DNA of 64,000 nt from positions 1 to 64,000 of the forward strand of contig JASAND010028186.1 of assembly GCA_030248195.1 (NCBI GenBank). Direction: 5' to 3'. Every line of letters begins with the position of its first letter. The first letter of the stretch is position 1. The DNA comes from Trissonchulus latispiculum (lineage: Eukaryota; Nematoda; Enoplea; Enoplida; Ironidae). The notes beneath the pieces are model-generated. The model was not told the DNA's origin. It did no database searches and saw only the letters and a program-made list of their open reading frames with translations. The position numbers and the translations under genes were made by a program. This document shows positions 1-9,824 of the stretch, one piece after another.

Positions 1-1
1 T

Positions 2-2044
2 TTTAACCCTTGCCTCAGCATTTTTGACGGCACTAGGCAGCAACTGAATTCAAATACGCAAGAGTGCATATCAGTAGAGCTAGCTGATTTGGTGGGTTTT
101 CCGCTAAACACTTCGCAGAAAGGGGCAGTCCTCAAAGCTCTCACCCAACGGTTAACCATTATCCAAGGACCCCCTGGTACTGGTAAGACAACTACTGCCA
201 TGGCAATAATTTTGAGCAAGCTGAAATTGCAACCTGATGCTAAGATTCTGGTATGCACTGCATCTAATACAGCTTTAGATATTATCGCCAGAAGATTACT
301 GCGCGAACTGCCAGAAGCTTTTAAGTCCAGCTTTATTCGTGTTTATCCTGACAGTATAGATCCTTATGTTTCTGATTCCCTTGGTCAGGTCTCTCTTGGA
401 CAGGCAGCTCTGGCAAAAGGTGGACCTGACTTTCAGGCTCGCTTTGAATCGTTTATGTTGAACGAATTAACCGCTAAGCAGCTAAAGGCATTTCTTCGTC
501 GATGGGAGCGACTTAAAATGCAAGTCCTTAAGACATCCAAGATAATCTGCTGCACATGTAACAGTTCAGGACGTCGCTTATTGGAAAAAGCGCGGTTACA
601 TTTTGATCTTGTTCTTATTGATGAAGGTTCTCAGTGTATGGTACCGGAAGAGATGATACCTTTGGTCACTCATAGTATTCAACAGTTGGTGGTAATCGGT
701 GACCATAAACAGCTTCGTCCAACGGTTCTTTCCCTTGACGCAAAACGGAACGGTCTGGACATTTCCATTTTGGAATTTGCTGCTAAAAACCTGGAACCAC
801 ATTTGTTGATTGAGCAGTATCGAATGCCAGAAATTATCGCCGAATTCAGCAACTCTCGTTTTTACAATGGTCGACTTCGCCATAGCTCTACGCATTCTGC
901 CTTCTGCGCTCTTCCGTCCGGGAAGCCTCTTATGCTATGGGATCTAAAATCTCGAAGTTTTCGTGAGCATAATGGCACCAGTCTTTATAATCCTATTGAG
1001 GCAGACGCTGTTTTAGCTTCTGTCACTGCTTTAGTTTTAAAGAGCGTTGCCAAGGGCTCTCAAATTAGCGTAATTACACCGTACAGTGCACAGAAACAGG
1101 TAATTTCTACTTTACTCCAAGACAAGTTTCCGGAAGTGTCCGCGTCAACTGTAGATGGCTTCCAAGGCAATGAACAGGATTTTGTGATCGTCAGCTTTGT
1201 TCGAGCGGGTGCTCCATCCTCGGGTTTTCTGGAGGATAAACGTCGCTTGAACGTAGCGCTTACACGTGCTAGGAAAGCTTTAATTCTGATCGCTGATATT
1301 AATCAATTATGTCGGAGCAGTGAGCTGTTTAAATCTGTTCGAAACTATTGTTCCAATAGAAAATGCATAGTCCGTGGCCAGCCTTGGTCTTCTTGGTCGC
1401 CTGCAGGGTATGCTGGACGCTCTGACCCTATGGTGGTTGGTTCACTTAGTAGTTCCAGTGCCGCACAGCGTATAATTGTTACAGCAACAGTCGATGCTCG
1501 TTCTGTGAAAGCTTTGATTGATACGGGAGCTCAAATCAGTTTAGTAAAAGAGTCCATTATTCAACCGCGTAAAGAAGATATACTTCCTCCAGGTGTACAA
1601 GCGGTTGTTTTGGATGGCTCACCGCTAGACTTGATTGGTTCCTATTATGCAGACGTTTCGGTTGGTAGTAAAACTATTCGGCACCGAATGACCTTAATTC
1701 CTGACAGTTATTCCCATGATTGTATTATCGGACAAGACATATTACATCAGTGGGGTCTATCCGATGTAATAATGCAACATCTTGGACTTCCAATCCAGGC
1801 TATAAATTCTGTTAACGCTACGTATCCAGCCAGTCTTCTGGAAACCGTCACTATTCCGGCTCGCTCTCGCATGATTGTGCGGTGTCGAGTTGAACAAGGC
1901 GCATGCCTTGGCCAATCATCCTTGTTTGATCCTAGCTCTGACCGATTTGCGGAGAAAGGTATTCTTGCCGCTAGAGCTGTAATAGCACCTGCTGATGGGG
2001 TTTTCCCGGTGATGCTCCTTCCCGGTGATGCTCCTTCCCGGTGA
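2..2044 (+). CDS. UPF1-like SF1 helicase fused to retropepsin (partial, retroelement polyprotein)
   Basis: The reading frame is open from the first bases of the window, so the N terminus lies outside. Counting residues from base 89, a complete superfamily 1 helicase of the UPF1/NFX1 type is visible: Q-motif LNTSQ (6-10), Walker A GPPGTGKTT (27-35), motif II DEGSQ (178-182, normally DEAxQ), motif III GDHKQLRP (204-211), motif IV QYRMP (243-247), motif V VDGFQGNEQD (355-364) and motif VI LNVALTRAR (387-395). It runs directly into a retroviral-type aspartic protease: IDTGAQISL (477-485) with a later IIGQDIL (546-552) that fits the ILG-like segment. The remaining ~95 residues look like the protease-to-RT linker of Ty3/Gypsy-type pol. 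No RT follows. This is a retroelement polyprotein rather than host UPF1, because the protease is in the same frame. Helicase and protease assignments are firm; the element class is inferred. Confidence 0.85.
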   Translation, partial: FNPCLSIFDGTRQQLNSNTQECISVELADLVGFPLNTSQKGAVLKALTQRLTIIQGPPGTGKTTTAMAIILSKLKLQPDAKILVCTASNTALDIIARRLLRELPEAFKSSFIRVYPDSIDPYVSDSLGQVSLGQAALAKGGPDFQARFESFMLNELTAKQLKAFLRRWERLKMQVLKTSKIICCTCNSSGRRLLEKARLHFDLVLIDEGSQCMVPEEMIPLVTHSIQQLVVIGDHKQLRPTVLSLDAKRNGLDISILEFAAKNLEPHLLIEQYRMPEIIAEFSNSRFYNGRLRHSSTHSAFCALPSGKPLMLWDLKSRSFREHNGTSLYNPIEADAVLASVTALVLKSVAKGSQISVITPYSAQKQVISTLLQDKFPEVSASTVDGFQGNEQDFVIVSFVRAGAPSSGFLEDKRRLNVALTRARKALILIADINQLCRSSELFKSVRNYCSNRKCIVRGQPWSSWSPAGYAGRSDPMVVGSLSSSSAAQRIIVTATVDARSVKALIDTGAQISLVKESIIQPRKEDILPPGVQAVVLDGSPLDLIGSYYADVSVGSKTIRHRMTLIPDSYSHDCIIGQDILHQWGLSDVIMQHLGLPIQAINSVNATYPASLLETVTIPARSRMIVRCRVEQGACLGQSSLFDPSSDRFAEKGILAARAVIAPADGVFPVMLLPGDAPSR

Positions 2045-2052
2045 TGCTCCAC
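2005..2052 (+). repeat. 16-bp tandem triplication at the ORF end
   Basis: Three consecutive copies of a 16-bp unit (CCCGGTGATGCTCCTT; the last copy is diverged at its end) close the helicase-protease ORF. Because 16 is not a multiple of three, each copy is read in a different frame, and the third supplies the in-frame TGA at 2042-2044. Confidence 0.85.
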
Positions 2053-2104
2053 CTATCAATATAATCTGCGCCCTCGTAAACGTGCTGAACCACAGTTTTT
2101 GTAG
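2045..2104 (+). pseudogene. Remnant of a pol C-terminus beyond the TGA
   Basis: Directly after the TGA, in the same frame, the sequence reads on through YQYNLRPRKRAEPQFL to a TAG. The basic YNLRPRKR stretch resembles the extreme C-terminal tail of many Ty3/Gypsy pol proteins. This suggests that RT, RNase H and integrase were removed between the pre-RT linker and the pol tail. The call rests on a short motif. Confidence 0.45.
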
Positions 2105-2142
2105 TTTAGCATAACGTCTTTTTTGTTTGTTGTTTGTTTCAG

Positions 2143-3408
2143 GCTCGACAGATCACAATTGGCCCGGATCACCCTCTGTCCAAATCCTATCCTCGCCGCA
2201 TTCTACTTCGAGATCGTCCCGTAGAGTGTGTGGATATGGCCTTCTGGTATATAGCTTTTCTTCAGCACCAACAATTCCTGTTGGGTGAGGCCTTCCTAAC
2301 CGATCCGCGTGTTCTATCCAATCTGGATAATTGTAAATCCGTTGCTTTGCAACTTGGCCTTACGCTGTCGGCAGAATGGGTTTTCCATTCTCCCGATGTG
2401 TACCATGCTATTCTCGTCTACTTTGCCACTCATGATCCAGTTTTCGAGCAACTCCTTCATGAAATCTGGGAACCGATTTCCTTGGGGCAGCGAACTTTTC
2501 TTGCTGTACCTACGGGTTCTAATGACTACGTATGGTCAGCTGGTCTCCGTTCTAACGCACTGGCACGTCGCCAGCCGGGTGAATACCCTGGGTTTAACCT
2601 TTACGGGGAGCTTCTCATGAAGGTTGCTGAACAGTGTTCCACGGGCCGGTTTTTGGTCCGCTGGGATATTGAGTCTTTACTGTGTCGCCAGGTTATCTGC
2701 CCATCCGTTGGTTCAGGCCCTTCCTATTCGAAGACCGTGTTGATAGTCTCTGACAGTCAATGCCGTCAAGTCGCAGCGGTGGAGGGTGGCGACGTCCTTC
2801 CAATCCCTGGTGGTTTATTCCATGATTTGGTCGCTTCTTGCGTTTATCATGGATATCGGCCCCAGTCCTATCGTTTCGTCGTATTCAATTGTGGCATCAA
2901 CGTGGTCCAGCGGGAGCCTTCCATGTGGCGTCGTTCCTGGGAATTTCTGGAAACCTGCATCCATGTCTTGCTGGAAAGTCCCTCTTATCCCTCCGTCCTG
3001 GTCAGCTTACCCTTCTCTGTTCCTGGCATCCCGAACGTGCCTGAATTCTGCGCCCTCATCAAGTCAAAGGTGTCTTCTTTGGATTCACCTCGTGTCCATG
3101 TGTGTAATCCGGCCGACTATTCAGGTGCTTTATCTACTTCCGGTGGCCCCACCGGCCGTGTCCTCGATCGCCGCCGCCTTCATCTCAACCATGCTGGGTT
3201 CCGGGAAACATGGCGGTTGTGGTGTACTATTTTTCCTGAACTCCGTCCCCTGGAAGTCACGCTTTCTGGCCGTTTGTACCCCAGTGGTAATGGGAAGGTG
3301 GATTGGCGTTCCATCATTTCCAAGTATGGTCGGTTAGATCCTCATATGGGTCAGTCTGGTCGCCGTGGTCCGTCCGGGGGCCGTTCGTCTCGAAGAGGGG
3401 GCGTGTGA
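2143..3408 (+). CDS. NADAR-like plus SGNH-hydrolase-like protein, retroelement accessory ORF
   Basis: This ~420-residue ORF has no good ATG at its start. It begins after a polypyrimidine tract ending TTTCAG (2142), so it is probably an exon joined to an upstream leader. Residues are numbered from the TTG at 2134. About 25-170 resembles the NADAR (YbiA-like) fold: a helical region, then VWSAGL (133-138) and GFNLYGELLMKV (153-164), the family's WG..L and NxxGxxLM signature. About 200-365 resembles an SGNH hydrolase: block I IVSDSQ (204-209), block III NCGINVV (252-258), block V LHLNHAGF (349-356). The usual block V Asp is an Arg here, so esterase activity is doubtful. The tail is RG-rich and basic. 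It sits where an env-like ORF would be in an LTR element and ends on a purine-rich stretch. NADAR proteins act on ADP-ribosyl or riboflavin-pathway substrates; function here is unknown. Confidence 0.6.
   Translation, partial: ARQITIGPDHPLSKSYPRRILLRDRPVECVDMAFWYIAFLQHQQFLLGEAFLTDPRVLSNLDNCKSVALQLGLTLSAEWVFHSPDVYHAILVYFATHDPVFEQLLHEIWEPISLGQRTFLAVPTGSNDYVWSAGLRSNALARRQPGEYPGFNLYGELLMKVAEQCSTGRFLVRWDIESLLCRQVICPSVGSGPSYSKTVLIVSDSQCRQVAAVEGGDVLPIPGGLFHDLVASCVYHGYRPQSYRFVVFNCGINVVQREPSMWRRSWEFLETCIHVLLESPSYPSVLVSLPFSVPGIPNVPEFCALIKSKVSSLDSPRVHVCNPADYSGALSTSGGPTGRVLDRRRLHLNHAGFRETWRLWCTIFPELRPLEVTLSGRLYPSGNGKVDWRSIISKYGRLDPHMGQSGRRGPSGGRSSRRGGV
3392..3402 (+). other. Possible polypurine tract before a 3' LTR
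   Basis: The last codons of the NADAR-SGNH ORF form GAAGAGGGGGC followed immediately by TGTGAAGAC. A purine tract next to TG is how a 3' LTR would begin. The matching LTR and its end were not identified, so this is a suggestion only. Confidence 0.35.
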
Positions 3409-4397
3409 AGACTAATTTGAATACGGAACTAACTTTGTTCCTGCTTGTTTATCTGTTTACGCAAACAAACTAATTTGCATATTTGTCAGAAGATTGCTAT
3501 TTCTGTTACCCTGTTTCTCTGTAGTCAGTTGTATAACGTGTGCCTTAATAGAAAGCGGTGTTTGTTTATTAGTGCTAGCCATTATCTTCATTGATATAAC
3601 AACAACAGACTGATTAATTACCGTAGTTAAAAGTATGACTCATAGCTCCAGACCGAAGTCACTACACAGAAGTAAGCATTAGTTTCAATGGTTGTTGTAG
3701 AATCACAGACCGTAATTGCTAGTTTTTCACATTACTGCCACATGTTAAGGACAAAGTTGGCTTATTTATACTCAATCGATGCAGCGTCCAAATGCCCATT
3801 CATGAATGCCTATTCGCCGGACTTTATTGCTTTGAGCTAAAGGTTTGGCCGTAAAACCATTTTGGCAAAACTGCGATTATTTTGTTTCGAACATCTACTT
3901 CTCAAAAGCTACTCGACGAAATCCGGAGAAGTTTGGTGGAATTGAAATTCGTACTTCTGCGGAGGGAGGTTTTTCTTGGTTTGGGCTGAAACGTATCGAG
4001 TAGTAAGAAAACTCAATGGGAAGTTGCGAAATTTCGTGTTACCGTGCTTTTGGCCGATTTTCTTGACCGTTAAGACCTGCTGAGCCAAATCCAGAAAACG
4101 TCCCTCGGCCCATATGTCCTTCATATAGTGGTACAAAAAACTTTTGACCGATTCTTCAGTTTCGAGAAATCGAGGTTCAAAAATGTTTTGTCTATATTCA
4201 TCCTTTTAGATGTCAGCATGTCAGAAAATTTCTGCTATTTTTTGCTAATTTTGCCAGTTTCGCAAGATCATGTGAATGTCCAGATAATAACCTTTAAAAC
4301 GATGTATAAAGCTCTTTCCAACTCTCAAAATTGCCAAAGTTATAGTGTTTAAAAAAATCACCATTAAAGCACTGCACAAAAGGATGCCACCACAAAA
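3409..4397. other. Non-coding, possibly LTR then dispersed repeat
   Basis: I see no gene here. The first several hundred bases could be the 3' LTR of the element to the left. About 4140-4345 is a dispersed repeat: the same order of short blocks (for example GTCAGAAAATTT, CAGATAATAA, AAAGCTCTTTCCA) recurs at about 63690-63850. Confidence 0.5.
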
Positions 4398-5375
4398 GGT
4401 GGTGATTCCTTTGGACACATAAAGTTTGCACCATTATTACTCATTCATTACTTGGTGTTAAGAAGCCATTCTTATATCAAAATGCAGCTTGACATTTTCT
4501 CTTTTTAATGCATACCATGAAACTAATGTTGCTTTTCTAAAATAGTTTTAACACATTTTAGAAGAAGTATAATTTTCCAGATTTTTTGGAGACTAAAGTA
4601 AATTTTTCGCGAGACATCGGTTATACATTCGATACCTCCATCAAATAGCTGGGGACAATTTTGTATTTATTGTGAAATCGCTCTTCGTTATGGAGAAATA
4701 AGCAGAAATGTGTGCGTAACCTGTATTTTGCCTGCTTTTTCTAAATTTTTCTAGCGATTACTTTAGATAGAAAGCAGTAATCGGGGCAACTAAAAATCGT
4801 CCATGGGTATATTTGTGCAGAACACATCTATTAAGTAGCAGGCCTCCTGCTTGCATGATGAATGCTCCACAATCTTTGGGAAAACTTGGTCGTGTTTTTG
4901 CAAAAACTACATTTTTTATGATAGCAGCCTACGGGATAGATGTGGGAAGACAATCATGTGTCGGATAATTTACCCCTATGAGACCTTCAGATCGACGCCC
5001 TTAGTTTAATTTTATGGCTTGCATAGTTCAAGAAATGATGGATTCTTTGATTTCTGCAAAAATGACAAGTTTTCGACGCCAAAACAAGAAAGTCGGCTAT
5101 ATCTCACGGTAGAAAAAAGCTAGAAGGTTGCTTTAAAAAGCAAAAATAGGAAGCTCAACGAGATCTTTCGAATGTCTACAGACATAGCTGTATAGCTGCT
5201 GTCAAACTTTCAGAAGTTGGGAAAATCGCTAAAAAATGGGAAATCTCGAATTTTTGAATCGGAATTGCGCGGAGGGTGTTAGATCGCTAAAAGAACGTAT
5301 TTTGGAAAGTTTCGTCAAATTTCATTTTTATTTACGCCGCCAACCAACAACATGTGCTCAAAAGGAATCACCTCC
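4398..5375. mobile_element. Non-autonomous DNA transposon, copy 1 (GGTGGTGATTCC termini)
   Basis: About 980 bp, closely similar along its length to the copy at 7377-8357 and in the same orientation. Terminal inverted repeats are GGTGGTGATTCC and GGAATCACCTCC. The flanks here (CAAA left, TTAC right) do not form a clean TTAA pair. No coding frame is preserved. Confidence 0.8.
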
Positions 5376-5385
5376 TTACGTTTGG

Positions 5386-5476
5386 AATAGGCGGATGACC
5401 GGATATCCGGATATCCGTTAACGCCGCAAAATAGGCGGATATCCGGATATGAAAAATTATCTGGTGCCCATCACTA
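5386..5476. repeat. CCGGATAT repeat, end fragment of a hAT-like MITE
   Basis: Alternating CCGGATAT units ending GGTGCCCATCACTA. This is the inverted equivalent of the start of the element at 9422-9824 (TAGTGATGGGCACC). The other end is missing. Confidence 0.6.
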
Positions 5477-5589
5477 ATCTTAATATATAATTTTTAAGTA
5501 TTACTGGTATTACGAGCACAACTATAGTACAACCAAAGAATGTGTGTACAAACTTCGACCGTTCATAGCAGATTAACCTTTGGAGTAAA

Positions 5590-5830
5590 CCCAAACAATG
5601 TATATATTTTTAGAATCCTCAGGAACCCGAGATTTCACAAACCGGAAAAATTCGGAATTCCGGGTTTCATTCACAGAATATCTGAAATTTTTAGTTTTTC
5701 GATCAATTTTTATCGCAATCAAAATTTTGTTTTCAGGATCGAATAGAGCTGGCCCCCCTGCATATTTTGTAGAAATGTTTCACGAAAATGCACTCAATTT
5801 TCGGAATTCCGGGATTTAAAAATTTACGGA
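5590..5830. repeat. Dispersed repeat fragment shared with the 28-30 kb palindrome
   Basis: The block TATATATTTTTAGAATCCTC followed by degenerate CCGGAA/GGAATTCC motifs recurs at about 28140 and, inverted, at about 29945. Short ORFs here overlap each other and have no coding character. Confidence 0.4.
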
Positions 5831-6660
5831 TTTTAAAAATTATCTCTAACCCACAAGATGGGTATCATTCGAAAGCTCTTATCGAGCTGAACAACTTTTG
5901 TAATAGAATGAACTTATGAGAATTGTCCGGGGAATTTTCGGGTCATCCTAATTTCTTGATGCAAGCAACTAAAATTTAGAACTTAGGAACGAACAAAGCC
6001 TTAAATTCTAAATCCAAACCACTGAATATAAAAAATTATAAATTAAAATTTAGGAACCTTTACAAATAGTAAATCTTTAATGTGCTTTAACTTTAGACCA
6101 CATATTTGACTTAATTCCATTATGTTTAAAATCTGCGAGCATTATCTTGCGAACAATGCATCTTTTAGCACTGAGCAGTTAGACTTTAGATTCTAGCGCT
6201 TAGAATTTAAGCATTGTTGTTTTGAAAGCTCATCCAACTAAACAGCCAATCAGAATCCTGCTTGCAGCCAATGAAATCGTAGTGCTATCCAATAAAATAA
6301 AGCTTCTTCTTCGGTCGCTTATAGTTTAAGGGGTCCGTCTAAAAAGCGGAAGCGGAAACGGAAACGGAATCGGGGTCTAAAAAAACGAAAATAAAAGCGG
6401 AAGCAAGGTTTAAAAAGCGAAAATGAAAACGGAAAGCCTGTCTAATTGGCGGAAACGGAATCAGTGTCTAGAAAGAGTAAATTTCGCCTTCATTTTTGAT
6501 ATTTTTTGATTAAGTCCTACGTACTTTTATCAACAAATTGGATAACATTTCTAGGTTGACTTGCAGCGAAAATTAACAGTTTATCTCCTCAAAGCCTAAT
6601 TAAAATGAAAACTTTTGAAATATGCCAGCGTTTATTATTTATAGTTTCAGTTTGTTGTCA

Positions 6661-7355
6661 GGGCCCCGTTGCATAAAACACTATTACTCCTGAGTCAGGA
6701 GTAATTACTAATGAAATGTCACAAGTAACCGTTGCATAAAAGTCAGGTGTTATTAGTCTGAAAAGTTATCAGTGTCAGCAGTAAATTCACCCCTGAATTT
6801 TACTAATGAAAAACAGTAGTGTTGCATAAAAGTTATTAGTCTGACTATTTTACTGCTGAATATAGTAGTCATTTCTACGGGCAATTTTTACCGTGAATGT
6901 TGGAAATATTAAGTTTTTTTGAGTTTTAAGATGTATTTTTGGATTTTCTCATCTCAACGTTATTTCATTACTTTGTGTGCCCTAATTTCTCCATATTTTC
7001 TATTGTTTTTTCTAATTTACGATTTTTGGTAATCACCGAAATTTGTTTATAGTTTACATACAACTAGCTACGCATTCACACGAATATTCACAGTCGAAAT
7101 AAATTAAAAATATTCCAAATAAATGATGTTATTTACTGCAAAATTTTTACACCTCAGTTTCTGCCTTAGAACTAGTGAAAAATACTCCTGAAATGTCATT
7201 AGTAAATTGTAAGGAAACAGTGAATAATTACAAGCAAGGAGTAATAGTGTCATTAGTATTTTATGCAACGCAAATGTCACGACTCGTGACACTGCTGACA
7301 TAATACTAATGACAATTCAGGAGTGATTACTGATTACTTTTATGCAACGGGGCCC
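6661..7355. mobile_element. Palindromic MITE, GGGCCCCGTTGCATAAAA termini
   Basis: Terminal inverted repeats GGGCCCCGTTGCATAAAA and TTTTATGCAACGGGGCCC. The interior has many short inverted pieces such as GTTGCATAAAAG, TCAGGAGTAAT and ATTACTCCTGA. The target duplication is ambiguous (CAG possible). Confidence 0.8.
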
Positions 7356-7376
7356 AGATGGAGATTTCTTGTTTAA

Positions 7377-8357
7377 GGTGGTGATTCCCTTTGGTCACAA
7401 AAGTTTGCACCATTATTACTCGTTCATTACTTGGAGTTAAGAAGCTATTTTTATATCAAAATGTAGCTTGACATTTTCTATTGCTAATGAATACAATGAA
7501 CCTAACTTTAGTTCTCGGAATTTATTTTACTGCATTTTCAAAGTACTTTAATTTTCCAGATTTTTCGCAGACTGAAGAAAATTTTTTCGTGAGACGTCAG
7601 CCACATCATTCGATTCCACTATCAAATAGCTGGGGACGATTTTTTATTTATTATGAAATCGCTCTTCGTTATAGAGAAATAAGCTGAAATGTGTGCGTAA
7701 CCTGTATTTTGCCTGCTTTTTCCAAATTTGTCAAGCGATTACTTTAGCTAGAAAGCAGTAATCGGGGCAACTAAAAAATCGTCCCTGGGTATATTTGTGC
7801 AAAACTCATTTGTTAAGTAGCAGCCCTCCAACTTGCATGGTGAATGCTCCACAATCTTTGGAAAAAAATTGGTCGTGTTTTTGCAAAAACTACATTTTTC
7901 ATGATAGCAGCCTACGGGATAGCTGTTGGAAGACGATCATCCATCGGATAATTTGCCCCTGTGAGACCTTCAGATCGACGCCCTTAGTTTGATTTTCCGG
8001 CTTGTGTAGTTCACGAAATGATGGATTATTTGATTTCTGCAAAAATGACAAGTTTTCGACGCCGAAACAAGAAAATCGGCTATATCGCACGCTAGAGAAA
8101 AGATAGACAGTTTCTTTAAAAAGCAAAAATGTGAAGCTCAACGAGATCTTTCAAATGAATATAGTCATAACTGTATAGCTGCCGCCAAACTTTCAGAAAT
8201 TGGGAAAAACCGCCCTGATCGGAAATCTCGAATTTTTGAATCGGGATTGCGCGGAGGGTGTTAGAACGCTAAAAGAATGTATTTCGGAAAGTTTTGCCAA
8301 ATTTCATTCTGATTTGCGCCGCCAACCAACAATTTGTGCCCAAAAGGAATCACCACC
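7377..8357. mobile_element. Non-autonomous TTAA-flanked (piggyBac-like) element, copy 2
   Basis: Flanked on both sides by TTAA (7373-7376 and 8358-8361), with termini GGTGGTGATTCC and GGAATCACCACC. TTAA targets are the hallmark of piggyBac-superfamily insertion. No transposase is encoded. It matches copy 1 at 4398-5375 over its whole length. Confidence 0.8.
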
Positions 8358-9421
8358 TTAACTTTCAAATCAATAATATATTTTGTGTTACTTTAATATC
8401 AGGCCGGATATTTGGGCATCGGATTAACTTCGATCAAACGAAGAGTTAGTTAGTTTTGGGGTCACTTGTGTGGCGTCAGTGGAAGGTTACTCATGACTTG
8501 TCACAGCTGCTATGACAGAATTATATTACGTCATGTCGTTGTTTTCCGAACATGACTGGTAATTTACTTTTTCTAGACACTCATTCTGTTTCCGCCAATT
8601 ACAGGCTTTCGGTTTTCGTTTTCGCTTTTTAGACCTTGCTTTCGCTTTTATTTCCGTTTCTTTAGACCCTGATTCCGTTTCCGTTTCCGCTTCCACTTTT
8701 TAGACGGACCCCTTAAACTATAAGCGACCGAAGAAGAAGCTTTACTTTTATTGGATAGCACTACGATTTCATTGGCTGCAAGCAGGATTCTGATTGGCTG
8801 TTTAGTTGGATGAGCTTTCAAAACAACAATGCTTAAATTCTAAGCGCTAGAATCTAAAGTCTAACTGCTCAGTGCTAAAAGATGCATTGTTCGCAAGATA
8901 ATGCTCGCAGATTTTAAACATAATGGAATTAAGTCAAATACTGTCCGGGGTGTCCGGGGAATTTTTTGTCATCTTAATTTTCTAATTTCTATTATTTAGA
9001 TAATAGCAAATTTTACTTAATTTCTATGTTCTATGTTCTAAATATTAGATTTTAGAAAAATAAGCATTAGGCTTTTAAAATTCGAAGTTTAGGTCTTAGA
9101 ATTTAGAATTTTAGACTTTAAAAATTTTTAAAATTGTCCGGGGAATTTTTTGTCATCTTAATTTTCTATTTTCTATTATTTAGAAAATAGAAAATTATGC
9201 TTAATTTCTATGTTCTATGATTTAAATTTTAGATTTTAAAAAATCTAAACACTGGCTTTTTAAAAATAGAGGTTTAGATCTTAGAACTTAGGATTTTAGA
9301 CTTTAGAAATTTTTTAAATTTGTTTCTAAAGTCTAAATTCTATAGTCTAAAATAAAAATCTAAAATTATAAATACAAGTATTTAATCTGAGCATTTTTGG
9401 CGAAATTTATTTACTCAATGC

Positions 9422-9824
9422 TAGTGATGGGCACCGGATATTTTTCATATCCGGATATCCGCCTATTTTGCGTTATCGGATATCCGGATATCGGGACATC
9501 CGGATATCAGGTTATCCGCGTATCCCAAACTTAACTTCAAGAAAATTTTTCGATTTTGCAGTTAAATTTCTAATTTTTCTGTCAAATTTTCGGTACGCTG
9601 TGAATTCCAATCATAAAGCCAAGCCACAACCTTGGTTTCAAAAATAATTTCAGGGAAATTTTTGAAAATATTTAAAATGTTTTGAAATTTTTGTCAGAAA
9701 TTTGCTAATTTTTCATAACTTTGTCTGAAATGTACACGGATATCTGGATATCCGGATATTTTTCTCAAATCGCATATTTTCCGGATATAAAAATTATCCG
9801 GATATCCGGATATCCAGTGCCCAT
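9422..9824. mobile_element. hAT-like MITE filled with CCGGATAT repeats
   Basis: Begins TAGTGATGGGCACCGGATAT and ends with the near-inverse ATATCCAGTGCCCAT. Both ends carry tandem, self-complementary CCGGATATCCGGATAT units, while the middle is AT-rich. TAGTGATGGGC-type termini are common in hAT MITEs; an 8-bp duplication was not found. Confidence 0.6.

Larger units (their letters stand above)
6103..8938. mobile_element. Foldback element with ~375-bp inverted arms, interrupted by two MITEs
   Basis: The arm at about 6103-6480 is repeated in inverted orientation at about 8562-8938. It includes a purine-rich stretch of GGAAACGGAA units (6350-6460) and its complement (8580-8700). Between the arms lie two separate insertions, 6661-7355 and 7377-8357. 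No transposase frame is visible. Confidence 0.75.

Noticed and set aside
2309..3337. Alternative-frame ORFs of 68-183 codons inside the NADAR-SGNH ORF
   Set aside because: Shadows; only the long frame shows domain motifs.
9422..9824. CRISPR-like array from the repeated CCGGATAT units
   Set aside because: Units are contiguous with no unique spacers of constant length, and this is animal DNA.
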